Assembly (NCBI RefSeq): GCF_030580935.1
Contig: NZ_JAUQOM010000002.1
Location: 434,001 to 498,000 of the forward strand
Reading direction: 5' to 3'
DNA: 64,000 nucleotides
From: Sphingobium cyanobacteriorum
GTDB taxonomy: Bacteria; Pseudomonadota; Alphaproteobacteria; Sphingomonadales; Sphingomonadaceae
Positions 43,857 to 52,177 of this stretch are shown piece after piece. The translations under genes were made by a program, and so were the position numbers. Under the pieces are notes generated by a model, which made no database searches, was not told where the DNA came from, and saw nothing but the letters and a program-made list of their open reading frames with translations. Position 1 is the first letter of the stretch, and every line of letters begins with the position of its first letter.

Positions 43857-44363
43857 ATGATGGATAGCGACGAATATGAACATGGCGGCGGGGAAGCCGC
43901 GCCAATCGACATGCTGGCCGCCTATTTCGAGGCGCATGGCTGGTCCTTCGACCAGGTGGGCGAGGACGAAATCGTCGCCAATACGCAGGGGTCGTGGGCG
44001 CAATATGAGCTGCGCGGCATCTGGCGGGACGAGGATCAGGTGCTCCAGCTCCTGGCCTTGCCCGATATTCGTGTCGCCGATGAAAAGCGCGCCGCCATCT
44101 ATGAAACGCTGGGCCTGATCAACGAACAATTGTGGATCGGCCATTTCGAACTCTGGTCGTCCAGCGGCATCATCCTGTTCCGCCACGGCGCCCTGCTGGG
44201 CGCGGGCGGCACGCTGACGCTCGACCAGGCGCAATTGCTGGTCGAAACCGCGATCGACGAATGCGAACGCTTCTATCCGGTGTTCCAGTTCGTGCTGTGG
44301 GGTGGCAAGTCGCCGTCGGAAGCGATCTCCGCCAGCCTGATCGAAACCCGCGGCGAAGCCTGA
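43857..44363 (+). CDS. YbjN domain-containing protein
   Basis: 168 residues. IDMLAAYFEAHGWSFDQVGEDEIVANTQGSWAQYELRGIWRDEDQVLQLLALPD and the C-terminal FYPVFQFVLWGGKSPSEAI match the YbjN (type III chaperone-like) family. Cytosolic. Alphaproteobacterial members lie next to proC as here (4-base gap), suggesting one transcript. Function not established. Confidence 0.9.
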   Translation: MMDSDEYEHGGGEAAPIDMLAAYFEAHGWSFDQVGEDEIVANTQGSWAQYELRGIWRDEDQVLQLLALPDIRVADEKRAAIYETLGLINEQLWIGHFELWSSSGIILFRHGALLGAGGTLTLDQAQLLVETAIDECERFYPVFQFVLWGGKSPSEAISASLIETRGEA

Positions 44364-44367
44364 TCCC

Positions 44368-45192
44368 ATGACCCCGACCTGGCCCGATCATCTCTTCCTT
44401 GTCGGTTGCGGCAATATGGCCGGGCAGATGCTTGTCCGCTGGCTGGACTGCGGCCTTGATCCCGCGCGCGTCACCGTGCTGCGCCCCAGTGGCCGGCCGG
44501 TGGCGGACGGCGTGCGCGTCGTGACCGCCTATCCCGCCGCGCTGCCCGCCGGGACGACGGTGCTGCTGGGCATGAAACCCTATCAGATCGCCGATGTCGC
44601 CTCATCGCTCGCGCCGCTCTGCGTTGCTGACACGCGCATCGTCTCGATCCTCGCCGGCACGACGCTGGCCGAACTGCGCGACCGCTTCCCCGGCCCGCGC
44701 GCCATCGTGCGCGCCATGCCCAACCTGCCGGTGGGGCTGGGGGAGGGCGTGACCGCGCTGTTCACCGACGCCACGACCGACGCGGCGGCCAGGGCCGCCA
44801 TCGACGCGCTGATCCAGCCGCTGGGCCTGGCCGAATGGATCAGCGACGAAACCCTGTTCAACCGGGTGACGGCGCTGTCGGGCTGCGGCCCGGCCTTCCT
44901 CTTCCGCTTTGCCGATGCGCTGGCCCGCGCGGGCGAGGCGATCGGCATCCCGGCCGATCAGGCCGCGCGCATGGCGCTGGCCACGGTGCGGGGGTCCGCC
45001 ACCATGGCCGCCCGCGCCAGCGCCGACGCCGGTGACAGCCCCGCGACGCTGGCCGACCGCGTCGCCAGCCCCGGCGGCATGACGCGCGAGGGCCTCAACG
45101 TCCTCGACGCTGACGACCGGCTGCTGACGCTGCTGACCGACACGCTCGCCGCCGCCCGCGACCGTGGCGAAGCGATGGCGCGCGGAGAATAA
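44368..45192 (+). CDS. proC: Pyrroline-5-carboxylate reductase
   Basis: 274 residues. The N-terminal NAD(P) site is LVGCGNMAGQMLVRWL, then LLGMKPYQIADV, IVSILAGTTLAEL and the C-terminal core VTALSGCGPAFLFRFADAL ... VASPGGMTREGLNVL, the P5CR signature. It performs the last step of proline synthesis. Begins 4 bases after ybjN-like gene. Confidence 0.96.
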   Translation: MTPTWPDHLFLVGCGNMAGQMLVRWLDCGLDPARVTVLRPSGRPVADGVRVVTAYPAALPAGTTVLLGMKPYQIADVASSLAPLCVADTRIVSILAGTTLAELRDRFPGPRAIVRAMPNLPVGLGEGVTALFTDATTDAAARAAIDALIQPLGLAEWISDETLFNRVTALSGCGPAFLFRFADALARAGEAIGIPADQAARMALATVRGSATMAARASADAGDSPATLADRVASPGGMTREGLNVLDADDRLLTLLTDTLAAARDRGEAMARGE

Positions 45193-45206
45193 CCGCTTTT
45201 TCCGTG

Positions 45207-45230
45207 CGCCCTGAGCCTGTTCGAAGGACG
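45207..45230. repeat. Half-copy of a sphingomonad extragenic repeat
   Basis: CGCCCTGAGCCTGTTCGAAGGACG resembles one arm of the element before argS (57859-58033), with the CTGAG...GTTCGAAGG core. No matching second arm is seen nearby. Confidence 0.55.
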
Positions 45231-45261
45231 CTTCTTGTATTCATCTGGTATGGAGTTCCCC

Positions 45262-45759
45262 ATGCTGTCGCCCGATACCCCGATCCTGCTGCTGACCACC
45301 GGCGGGACCATCGACAAAATCTATTTCGATGCCCTCTCCGACTATCAGGTCGGCGAAACGGTGATGGCCAAGCTGCTCGACATCGCCCGCGTCAAGCGGC
45401 CCTTCCGTATCGAGGAAGTGACGCGCAAGGACAGTCTGGAACTGGACGATGGCGACCGCGCGCTGATCTGCGCCCGCGTTGCCGCCGCGCCCGAACGCCA
45501 CATCGTCATCACCCATGGCACCGACACGATGACCGATACCGCGAAGCAGTTGGCCGGGATCGAGGGCAAGACGATCGTGCTGGTCGGCGCGCTCGCCCCG
45601 GCACGCTTTGGCGAAAGCGACGCCAGCTTCAACCTCGGCATGGCCTTCGCCACGGCGCAGGTCGCGCAGCCGGGCGTCTATATCACCATGAGCGGATCGG
45701 TGTTCCGCGCCGACCAGGTGGTCAAGGACCGGGCAAAAGGGGCTTTCGTGCCGCTTTGA
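45262..45759 (+). CDS. Asparaginase domain-containing protein (short form)
   Basis: 165 residues, about half of a normal L-asparaginase. LLTTGGTIDKIYFD carries the first catalytic Thr motif and VITHGTDTMTDTAKQL the second (Thr-Asp pair). The usual C-terminal domain that completes the active site across the dimer is absent, though the frame ends cleanly with no sign of a broken downstream piece. It may be a natural short form. GGAG lies 6 bases before ATG 45262. Confidence 0.85.
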   Translation: MLSPDTPILLLTTGGTIDKIYFDALSDYQVGETVMAKLLDIARVKRPFRIEEVTRKDSLELDDGDRALICARVAAAPERHIVITHGTDTMTDTAKQLAGIEGKTIVLVGALAPARFGESDASFNLGMAFATAQVAQPGVYITMSGSVFRADQVVKDRAKGAFVPL

Positions 45760-45835
45760 CGGGCGGAACCGGACAGAGGCGATGACAGGCATGGCGGCCG
45801 GCCCGGTCGATTTCGCCATGTGCGGGAGGCAAAGG

Positions 45836-46720
45836 ATGAACGGGCAATATCGGGCGACCATGATGGCGGCACTCTGGCCCGTCCTCTTGCTGGCAGGGTG
45901 CGCCACCGCGCCGGTCGCGCCGTCCACGCGCTACGTCGCTCTGGGCAGTTCCTTTGCGGCCGGGCCGGGCATCACCGTGTCAGCGGACGACCCGGCCAAC
46001 CGCTGCACCCGGTCGCGGGACAATTATGCGCATCAACTCGCGCGGCTGCGTCATCTCGATCTGGTCGATGTCAGTTGTGGCGGTGCCACCACCGCCCACC
46101 TGCTGGGACCATGGAACGAACTGGCGCCGCAACTGGATGCGTTGACGCCCGACACCGCCCTGGTGACGATCACCATCGGGGGCAATGATGTCGGCTTTGT
46201 GGGCTATCTGTTCGCGCAATCCTGCAAGACGGTACAGGAGCGTCCCGACCTCGAACAGGCATCCGCCATGTGCAGGGGGATGGCGGCGCGGCAACCTGCC
46301 GGGCCGGCGCCCGCTGCGCCGACCCAGGCCATCTGGGCGAAACTCGACGCCGACCTGGACCGGGTCGTCGCTCAGGTCCGCACGCGCGCGCCGCGGGCAC
46401 GGCTGATCTTTGTCGATTATGTCTCCTTGCTGCCGACGGGCGCGCCCTGTTCGCAAGTGCCGCTGTCGATGGACGCTCTTGCAACCGCACGGGCGACGGC
46501 CGATCGTCTGGCAGGGATCACCGCCACCGTGGCGCAGCGCAACGGTGCCGAAGTGCTGCGTGCGTCGGACCTGTCGCGCGGCCATGACGCCTGCGCGGCC
46601 GAACCATGGTCGAACGGCCTCGTCGCGCGTCCCGGTGTCGATCCGTTCACGCCCTATCATCCCAATCTGGCGGGAATGACGGCGATCGCGACCGCGCTGG
46701 ACGATCTGCTGCGGCGCTGA
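45836..46720 (+). CDS. SGNH/GDSL hydrolase family lipoprotein
   Basis: 294 residues from ATG 45836 (GGGAGG just upstream). Lipobox LLAGC near residue 20. Block I is YVALGSSFAAGPG with nucleophile Ser, block III is ITIGGNDVGF, and block V is PFTPYHPNLAGM with the catalytic His and Asp nearby. Internal Cys residues resemble the disulfide-bonded lipase/esterase branch. Probably a cell-envelope esterase or lipase; substrate unknown. Confidence 0.9.
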   Translation: MNGQYRATMMAALWPVLLLAGCATAPVAPSTRYVALGSSFAAGPGITVSADDPANRCTRSRDNYAHQLARLRHLDLVDVSCGGATTAHLLGPWNELAPQLDALTPDTALVTITIGGNDVGFVGYLFAQSCKTVQERPDLEQASAMCRGMAARQPAGPAPAAPTQAIWAKLDADLDRVVAQVRTRAPRARLIFVDYVSLLPTGAPCSQVPLSMDALATARATADRLAGITATVAQRNGAEVLRASDLSRGHDACAAEPWSNGLVARPGVDPFTPYHPNLAGMTAIATALDDLLRR

Positions 46721-46786
46721 AGCGTCAGGGAACCGTCGCGTCCTTCCATGCATTGTGCGCGCACAGAGAATATGGAGGAACATGCC

Positions 46787-47032
46787 ATGGCCGATTATCA
46801 GGAGCGTCCGGCGACCACGACGACGATCATCGAAAAGCGCAGCGGTGGCGGCGGCACGACCTTCGCCATATTGCTGCTGGTGGTTGTGGTGGCCGTCGCC
46901 GCCTTCTTCCTGATCAGCAGCCAGACGCGCAAGGATGATGCCGTATCGAGCGCCGCAAGCCAGGTCGGCCAGGCCGCCAGCGATGTCGGCGACGCGGCCA
47001 GGGATGCCGCAGGCGCTGCCAAAGGCGAATGA
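46787..47032 (+). CDS. Small single-pass membrane protein
   Basis: 81 residues. A short polar N-terminus (TTTTIIEKRSGGGG), one membrane helix (FAILLLVVVVAVAAFFLI) and an Ala/Asp/Ser-rich helical tail (SSAASQVGQAASDVGDAARDAAGAA). GGAGGA lies about 8 bases before the ATG. No recognised family; the tail resembles those of small stress-induced membrane proteins. Followed by a strong terminator. Confidence 0.75.
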   Translation: MADYQERPATTTTIIEKRSGGGGTTFAILLLVVVVAVAAFFLISSQTRKDDAVSSAASQVGQAASDVGDAARDAAGAAKGE

Positions 47033-47054
47033 TCCCCAGCATCGGGCCAGCATG

Positions 47055-47091
47055 AAAAAGGGGCGTTCCGATGGTTCGGAACGCCCCTTTT
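47055..47091. terminator. Bidirectional terminator
   Basis: AAAGGGGCGTTCCGA / TTCGGAACGCCCCTTT stem with a three-base loop, flanked by A-run on the left and T-run on the right. Serves the small membrane protein gene (plus) and carD (minus). Confidence 0.93.
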
Positions 47092-47117
47092 GCATTTCAT
47101 CTGCGATCGGGCTTTGA

Positions 47118-47645
47118 TCAGCCCTCGACCTTCGCATATTTGGGCGCGGCCTCGTTCAGGATGCGCAGGATCTTCTTGAGCGCGGTCGGTTCGTCCGTCT
47201 CTTCCATCGCCGCCAGTTCGCGGGCCAGGCGGCTGGACGCCGCTTCGAAGATTTGCCGTTCCGAATAGCTCTGTTCCGGCTGGTCGTCGGCGCGGAACAG
47301 GTCGCGGGTCACTTCGGCGATCGACACCAGATCGCCCGAATTGATCTTCGCTTCATATTCCTGGGCCCGGCGCGACCACATGGTACGCTTGACCTTGGGC
47401 TTGCCCTTCAATGTTTCCATCGATTCTTCGAGCGTCTTGTTGGAGGACAGCTTGCGCATCCCCACGCCTTCGGCCTTGTTGGTCGGCACGCGCAGCGTCA
47501 TGCGCTCCTTTTCGAAGCGGAGCACATACAGCTCCAGCTCCATGCCCGCGATCTGCTCCTTTTGCAGCTCAATCACACGGCCAACGCCATGCTTGGGATA
47601 AACGACATAGTCACCAACGTCAAAGGACAGCGCCTTGGCAGCCAT
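47118..47645 (-). CDS. CarD family transcriptional regulator
   Basis: 175 residues from ATG 47645 (GGAAAGG 7 bases upstream). FDVGDYVVYPKHGVGRVIELQKEQIAG is the RNA polymerase-interaction (TRCF-like) domain; the C-terminal part is helical (MWSRRAQEYEAKINSGDL ... YSERQIFEAASSRLARELA). CarD binds the beta subunit and stabilises open complexes at promoters such as those of rRNA. The N-terminally longer frame to 47738 was rejected. Confidence 0.94.
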   Translation of the reverse strand: MAAKALSFDVGDYVVYPKHGVGRVIELQKEQIAGMELELYVLRFEKERMTLRVPTNKAEGVGMRKLSSNKTLEESMETLKGKPKVKRTMWSRRAQEYEAKINSGDLVSIAEVTRDLFRADDQPEQSYSERQIFEAASSRLARELAAMEETDEPTALKKILRILNEAAPKYAKVEG

Positions 47646-47811
47646 TTGATACCTTTCCAATTCAACCGGGGAACGGGACGAACGCGGAAGCAGATGCGCG
47701 AGAAGCATATGCCGGGAAGTCCACGGCGCCACCGTCAAGACATGAAGCTTATTCTCCAGGGTCGGACAGGGGGATATCCGACCGTTGCGGCCCTATTTAG
47801 CAGATTCGTAA

Positions 47812-47849
47812 CAAAATTACCACCCCCGGACACAAAGTCTGGGGGTGGT
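47812..47849 (-). terminator. Terminator of fdxA
   Basis: ACCACCCCCGGAC (47819-47831) / GTCTGGGGGTGGT (47837-47849) stem with a 5-base loop. On the minus strand it is followed by AATTTTGT, as expected for the end of the fdxA transcript. Confidence 0.85.
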
Positions 47850-47889
47850 GCCTTTCAGGTGCCGCAATTTGGGACGCGATGGACGCAGT

Positions 47890-48228
47890 CTAGCTGCCGG
47901 TGCCGGGTTCGGGGGAGAAGAATTTCTCCAGCTTGTTCTCGATCCCGCTCATCGCGTCGGCATCGGCCGGGGCGTCGCCCTTGACCGTGATGTTGGGCCA
48001 TTCGGCAGAATATTTGGTGTTCAGCTCCAGCCATTTTTCCAGGCCGTTTTCGGTGTCGGGCAGGATCGCTTCGGCCGGGCATTCCGGTTCGCACACGCCG
48101 CAATCGATGCACTCGCTGGGGTTGATGACCAGCATATTCTCGCCCTCGTAGAAACAGTCCACGGGGCAGACCTCGACGCAATCCATATATTTGCAGCGGA
48201 TGCAGTTGTCGGTCACGACATAGGTCAT
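47890..48228 (-). CDS. fdxA: Ferredoxin FdxA (7Fe type)
   Basis: 112 residues. [29 protein letters not shown] and [17 protein letters not shown] supply the two cluster sites, one [3Fe-4S]/[4Fe-4S]-type and one [4Fe-4S]. The C-terminal extension ([16 protein letters not shown]) is typical of alphaproteobacterial FdxA. Carries electrons in the cytosol. Upstream of carD on the same strand. Confidence 0.96.
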   Translation of the reverse strand: MTYVVTDNCIRCKYMDCVEVCPVDCFYEGENMLVINPSECIDCGVCEPECPAEAILPDTENGLEKWLELNTKYSAEWPNITVKGDAPADADAMSGIENKLEKFFSPEPGTGS

Positions 48229-48380
48229 TGGCTGGGCACTCTATCCTTTGGAAAAACGCCGTCCTGCTATGCCCGCCTGCGCCCAACGTCAATGAGGATA
48301 TTGTTGCCGGGGACTTAGGGCTGGTTTTGCCGATGCGGCCTGATGATCAGGGTGGACGCCATGATGCGGTCTGCTAAAGT

Positions 48381-48403
48381 AGCAAGAGGTATTACCTTTT
48401 GCT
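48381..48403 (+). promoter_or_regulatory. Palindromic operator of the toxin-antitoxin module
   Basis: AGCAAGAGGTA-T-TACCTTTTGCT is an inverted repeat with 10 of 11 positions matching, ending one base before an in-frame ATG (48404) and 16 before the chosen antitoxin start. This is the expected place and form for a ribbon-helix-helix antitoxin operator. Confidence 0.8.
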
Positions 48404-48418
48404 ATGGAGCTTCTTGCG

Positions 48419-48697
48419 ATGGCAACGGCCACATCCGTCAAACTCGATGACGCATTGAAAGGGCGCGTGCAGCAACTGGCCGAAACACGTCGACGCAGCG
48501 CCCACTGGATCATGCGGGAAGCGATCGTGCAATATGTCGATCGTGAAGAGAAGCGGGAGGCGCTGCGCCGCGACACGCTGGACGCATGGAACGAATTTCA
48601 GGCAACCGGCCTGCACGCGAACGCGGACGAGGTGGACAAGTGGCTCGCAAGCTGGGGCAGTGAAAGCGAGTTGCCCGCGCCTGAATGCCACGAATAA
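48419..48697 (+). CDS. Ribbon-helix-helix antitoxin (ParD/CopG type)
   Basis: 92 residues. TSVKLDDALKGRVQQLAETRRRSAHWIMREAIVQYVDREE is a ribbon-helix-helix DNA-binding domain; the C-terminal half (DTLDAWNEFQATGLHANADEVDKWLASWGS) would wrap the toxin. The gene overlaps the toxin gene by 13 bases. ATG 48419 is preferred, with GGAG 10 bases upstream; ATG 48404 is possible. Autoregulation through the palindrome upstream is inferred. Confidence 0.88.
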   Translation: MATATSVKLDDALKGRVQQLAETRRRSAHWIMREAIVQYVDREEKREALRRDTLDAWNEFQATGLHANADEVDKWLASWGSESELPAPECHE

Positions 48698-48978
48698 TAT
48701 TCGCGCCAGCGGCGATCCGCGACATGCAGCGGCTGCGTGCTTTCCTGCAACCCAAGGATGCCGAAGCCGCACGACGGGCGGGTGAAGCGATCCGGCAGGG
48801 TGTAAAGATGCTGGCGGCCTATCCCCGCATCGGCCGGCTGATCGATGATCTGCCCGAAGAATATCGTGAATGGCTGATCGACTTTGGCGAGAGCGGCTAT
48901 GTCGCGCGCTATCGCGTGGATCGGGAAAGCGTCACGATTCTGGCGATCCGGCATCAGAGGGAAGTCGGATATAAATAG
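48685..48978 (+). CDS. RelE/ParE family toxin
   Basis: 97 residues. IIFAPAAIRDMQRLRAFLQPKDAEAARRAGEAI ... YPRIGRLIDDLPEEYREWLIDFGESGYVARYRVDRESVTILAIRHQREVGY follows the ParE fold and length. ParE-type toxins inhibit gyrase, RelE-type cut mRNA; sequence favours ParE. Overlaps the antitoxin gene, so translation is coupled. Confidence 0.9.
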   Translation: MPRIIFAPAAIRDMQRLRAFLQPKDAEAARRAGEAIRQGVKMLAAYPRIGRLIDDLPEEYREWLIDFGESGYVARYRVDRESVTILAIRHQREVGYK

Positions 48979-48990
48979 GCGGGAATCCCA

Positions 48991-49275
48991 TCACCCCCCG
49001 ACCGTCAGTTCCTCATAACAGCCTTCCGCCTCCACCGCCGGCCCGCGCCGCGCGGGCAGGGCGGCGACCCGCACCACGCGGACATGTGCGCCATGGGGAA
49101 AGGTGATCAGGTCGCCCGCCCGCACCGGCGCGTGGGCGCGGTCGATGCGGCGGCCGTTCAGGCGGATATGGCCGTCCTCGGCCAGTTTCTGCGCGGCCGA
49201 CCGGCTCTTGGCGAGCCGGGCGAACCACAGATATTTGTCGATGCGCAGGCTGGGGCCTGCGATCGGGTCAGCCAT
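48991..49275 (-). CDS. S4 domain RNA-binding protein
   Basis: 94 residues from ATG 49275. LRIDKYLWFARLAKSRSAAQKLAEDGHIRLNGRRIDRAHAPVRAGDLITF is an S4 domain of the Hsp15/HslR type, which binds rRNA and stalled 50S subunits. It overlaps the end of the helicase gene by 8 bases on the same strand, so they form one unit. Confidence 0.92.
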   Translation of the reverse strand: MADPIAGPSLRIDKYLWFARLAKSRSAAQKLAEDGHIRLNGRRIDRAHAPVRAGDLITFPHGAHVRVVRVAALPARRGPAVEAEGCYEELTVGG

Positions 49276-51976
49276 TGCGACCCAGCAGATCGGCAAGGCC
49301 GGCAAAGGCGTTGTTCACCGGCGCGGGGCTGCCGCCGGTCGATGCGGGGCGGGGCGCACCGCCGTCCTTGCCGGGGCGGCGGTTGCCGCCTTCGGGCCGG
49401 GGACCACGCGCCTGCTGGCCACGCGGCTGCTGCCCCTGCGGCCGTTGCGGTCGATCCGGGCGCGCTTTCTGGCGGCCCTTGAACGCCCAGTTGGCGGCGC
49501 TGACGGGCGGCGCCTCGACCCCCTCTTCGACCGGCGCGGGCGCGGGCGGGTCGATCGGGCGGAAGCCGGCCAGCCGCATCAGTTGCAGGAAGGATGGCTC
49601 GGACAGGCCCAGCGACACGATCTGCGGGCTGGTGTGGGTGAAGGCTTCGCCCTTGGCGATCGCCTCATGCGCGGTCCGCGCCATGCGTTCGGCCATGTCG
49701 ATACGCAGCATCTGTTCGCCAAAACCGCGAAAGCCCGCGATCCGCGCGCCCATCTGCGCCGGCTTTTCGCCCGCCGGGATCAGGGTCAGGCCGGGGCCGG
49801 GCAGCGGCAGGCACGGCTTGGCGATGCGCGCCGCCAGCAATGCGGAGCGCCAGCGCGCCGCGCCGGGCTTCAACAGCCCATGATGATAAATGTCGAGCAC
49901 GCCGATATCGATGCCCGCCTTGCGCAGCAGGTGGCGCTGTTCCTTGTCCAGATGGCCCAGCGCCGAATCGAGGTCGGTCCGCGCGATCACGCCGCCAGCA
50001 TCGCCCAGTTGCGCGAACACGGCGCGCACCACGGCGGGCACGGCCGGGTCGGCGGCGCTTTCCGCCATCTTCACCAGCGGCAACAGATGCTTCTGCTTCT
50101 GCGCCTCGAACCAGGTGGCCAGGCGCGTGACGACCTGCTTCTGCATGTCCTGCCCCAGGCTAAGCAACGCGCGATCAAGGCGAATTTCCGGCGTCAGCAG
50201 GGTCGGCCCGGCCAGCAGGGTGGCCACCGGCACCGCGCCCCAGGCGATCCCCGGCGCCTGTCCCGCTTCGTCCAGCAGGGCGAAATCCGTATCCGCCGCC
50301 GCAACCAGTTCTTCAGCCTTCACACGCAATACCTTTCCAAGGCGCCGCTCCGCGGCCGCCAGCAACATCTTTCGGTCCTGATGTCGCGTAGCGGGATCAA
50401 CCGAGAATCGAAATCCGTCAAGTCGTCCGATCGTCTCGCCATCGACGCAGACCGCCCCGTCCGCCTCCACCGTGACCGGCAGGTTGCTCGCATTCTGCCC
50501 GATGTCGCGCAGCAGGACGGCGGTGCGCCGGTCGACGAAGCGCTGCGTCAACGCGGCGTGCAGCGCGTCGGACAGCTTCTCTTCCAGCGCGCGGGTCCGC
50601 TCGGCCATTTCGGCGGGATAGTCCAGCCAGTCGGGGCGATGAGCGATATAGGACCAGGTCCGCGCCGCCGCGATCCGGCCGGACAGCGTATCGATGTCGC
50701 CCTGCACCGAATCGAGCCGGGCCAGATTCTGCGCGAACCAGTCGCGCGGAATATGGCCCGTTCCTTCGGACAGGAAGCGCCAGATGCGACTGACGGCGCG
50801 GGCATGATGTTCCGCGCCCAGCTTCTGGAAATCGGGCAGGCCGCACGCCGCCCACAGCCGCTCGACCTGCCGCTGGCCCTTCACCCGCTCGATCACCAGC
50901 GGATCGTCGGCCAGCCGCCGCAGCACCGCATGATCGACCGCTTCGGGCGCGGCGCGCAGTTCGGGCCGTTCGGGCCGCTGCTCCAGGTCGAACAGCAGAT
51001 GGTCCAGACGGTCGGTGCGCGGCGTGCCGTCGCGCCAGAATAATTGCTCCACCGGGGGGAAGCGATGCGCCTCTATCGCCTCGATCTCTTCGGGGGTGAA
51101 GGCGGCGTCGCCATCCTCTCCGCCTAGGCTGCCGAACGTGCCGTCCTTGTGATGCCGCCCGGCGCGCCCCGCGATCTGCGCCATTTCGCTGATGGTCAGG
51201 CGGCGGCTGCGGCGGCCGTCATATTTGCGCAGCGACGCAAAAGCGACATGGGCGACATCCAGGTTCAGCCCCATGCCGATGGCGTCGGTCGCGACCAGAT
51301 AATCGACTTCGCCATTCAGGAACATCTGCACCTGGGCATTGCGGGTGCGGGGGCTGAGCGCGCCCATCACCACCGCGGCGCCGCCACGGAAACGGCGCAG
51401 CATTTCGGCGACCGCATAGACTTCCTCGGCGGAGAAGGCGACGATGGCCGACCGTTTGGGCAGGCGCGACAGCTTCTTCGCGCCGGCATAGCTCAGCGTC
51501 GAAAAGCGCGGCCGGCCGATGATCTCGACATCGGGCACCAGCGCCTTGACCACCCGGCTGATGCTGGCGGACCCCAGGATCATCGTTTCCTCGCGTCCCC
51601 GCGCCCGCAGCAGCCGGTCGGTAAAGATATGGCCGCGTTCCGGGTCCGACCCCAGTTGCGCCTCGTCCAGCGCGACGAAGGCATGATCCGCCTTCACGCC
51701 GCTTTCCCGCCCGCCGCCGATCGGCATCGATTCCGCCGTGCACAGGCAATAGCGGGCCTGCGGCGGCACGATCTTTTCCTCGCCGGTGATCAGCGCGACC
51801 TGCTGCGGCCCTTTGATGGCGACCACCCGGTCATAGACTTCGCGCGCCAGCAGGCGCAGCGGGAATCCCATCATCCCGCTCGAATGGCCGCACATCCGCT
51901 CGACGGCCAGATGCGTCTTGCCGGTGTTGGTCGGTCCCAGGACGGCGGTGATGGAAGAACGGGCGAACTGGGCCAT
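49268..51976 (-). CDS. SUV3-like DEAD/DEAH-box helicase
   Basis: 902 residues. Walker A is LGPTNTGKTH near residue 14-22, Walker B is ALDEAQLG, then SAS in ILGSASI and the C-terminal RecA fold with YLVATDAIGMGLNLDV and QIAGRAGRH. This matches the SUV3 mitochondrial RNA helicase family. A long middle region follows and a low-complexity tail rich in Arg, Gln, Pro and Gly (about 820-880), probably RNA-binding. Substrate and role in RNA decay are inferred. Divergent from the M23 peptidase gene. Confidence 0.92.
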   Translation of the reverse strand: MAQFARSSITAVLGPTNTGKTHLAVERMCGHSSGMMGFPLRLLAREVYDRVVAIKGPQQVALITGEEKIVPPQARYCLCTAESMPIGGGRESGVKADHAFVALDEAQLGSDPERGHIFTDRLLRARGREETMILGSASISRVVKALVPDVEIIGRPRFSTLSYAGAKKLSRLPKRSAIVAFSAEEVYAVAEMLRRFRGGAAVVMGALSPRTRNAQVQMFLNGEVDYLVATDAIGMGLNLDVAHVAFASLRKYDGRRSRRLTISEMAQIAGRAGRHHKDGTFGSLGGEDGDAAFTPEEIEAIEAHRFPPVEQLFWRDGTPRTDRLDHLLFDLEQRPERPELRAAPEAVDHAVLRRLADDPLVIERVKGQRQVERLWAACGLPDFQKLGAEHHARAVSRIWRFLSEGTGHIPRDWFAQNLARLDSVQGDIDTLSGRIAAARTWSYIAHRPDWLDYPAEMAERTRALEEKLSDALHAALTQRFVDRRTAVLLRDIGQNASNLPVTVEADGAVCVDGETIGRLDGFRFSVDPATRHQDRKMLLAAAERRLGKVLRVKAEELVAAADTDFALLDEAGQAPGIAWGAVPVATLLAGPTLLTPEIRLDRALLSLGQDMQKQVVTRLATWFEAQKQKHLLPLVKMAESAADPAVPAVVRAVFAQLGDAGGVIARTDLDSALGHLDKEQRHLLRKAGIDIGVLDIYHHGLLKPGAARWRSALLAARIAKPCLPLPGPGLTLIPAGEKPAQMGARIAGFRGFGEQMLRIDMAERMARTAHEAIAKGEAFTHTSPQIVSLGLSEPSFLQLMRLAGFRPIDPPAPAPVEEGVEAPPVSAANWAFKGRQKARPDRPQRPQGQQPRGQQARGPRPEGGNRRPGKDGGAPRPASTGGSPAPVNNAFAGLADLLGRNG

Positions 51977-52177
51977 GGCAGCCTATGTCGGGGGTTATCG
52001 GACGCGGGGCAAGCGGATTTAGCTGTTCCACTCGCTGTCACGCGCCCGTCCGGCCCCCGGCACGGTTCATCGTGCAATGGCCTGTCATCTCACCGTCTTT
52101 ATTTGACTTTAACCCTGTGCGTTCACAACAGTGCCACCACGCATGGCGCGGGGGACGTTGCCGGTGCGGCAACGAAA

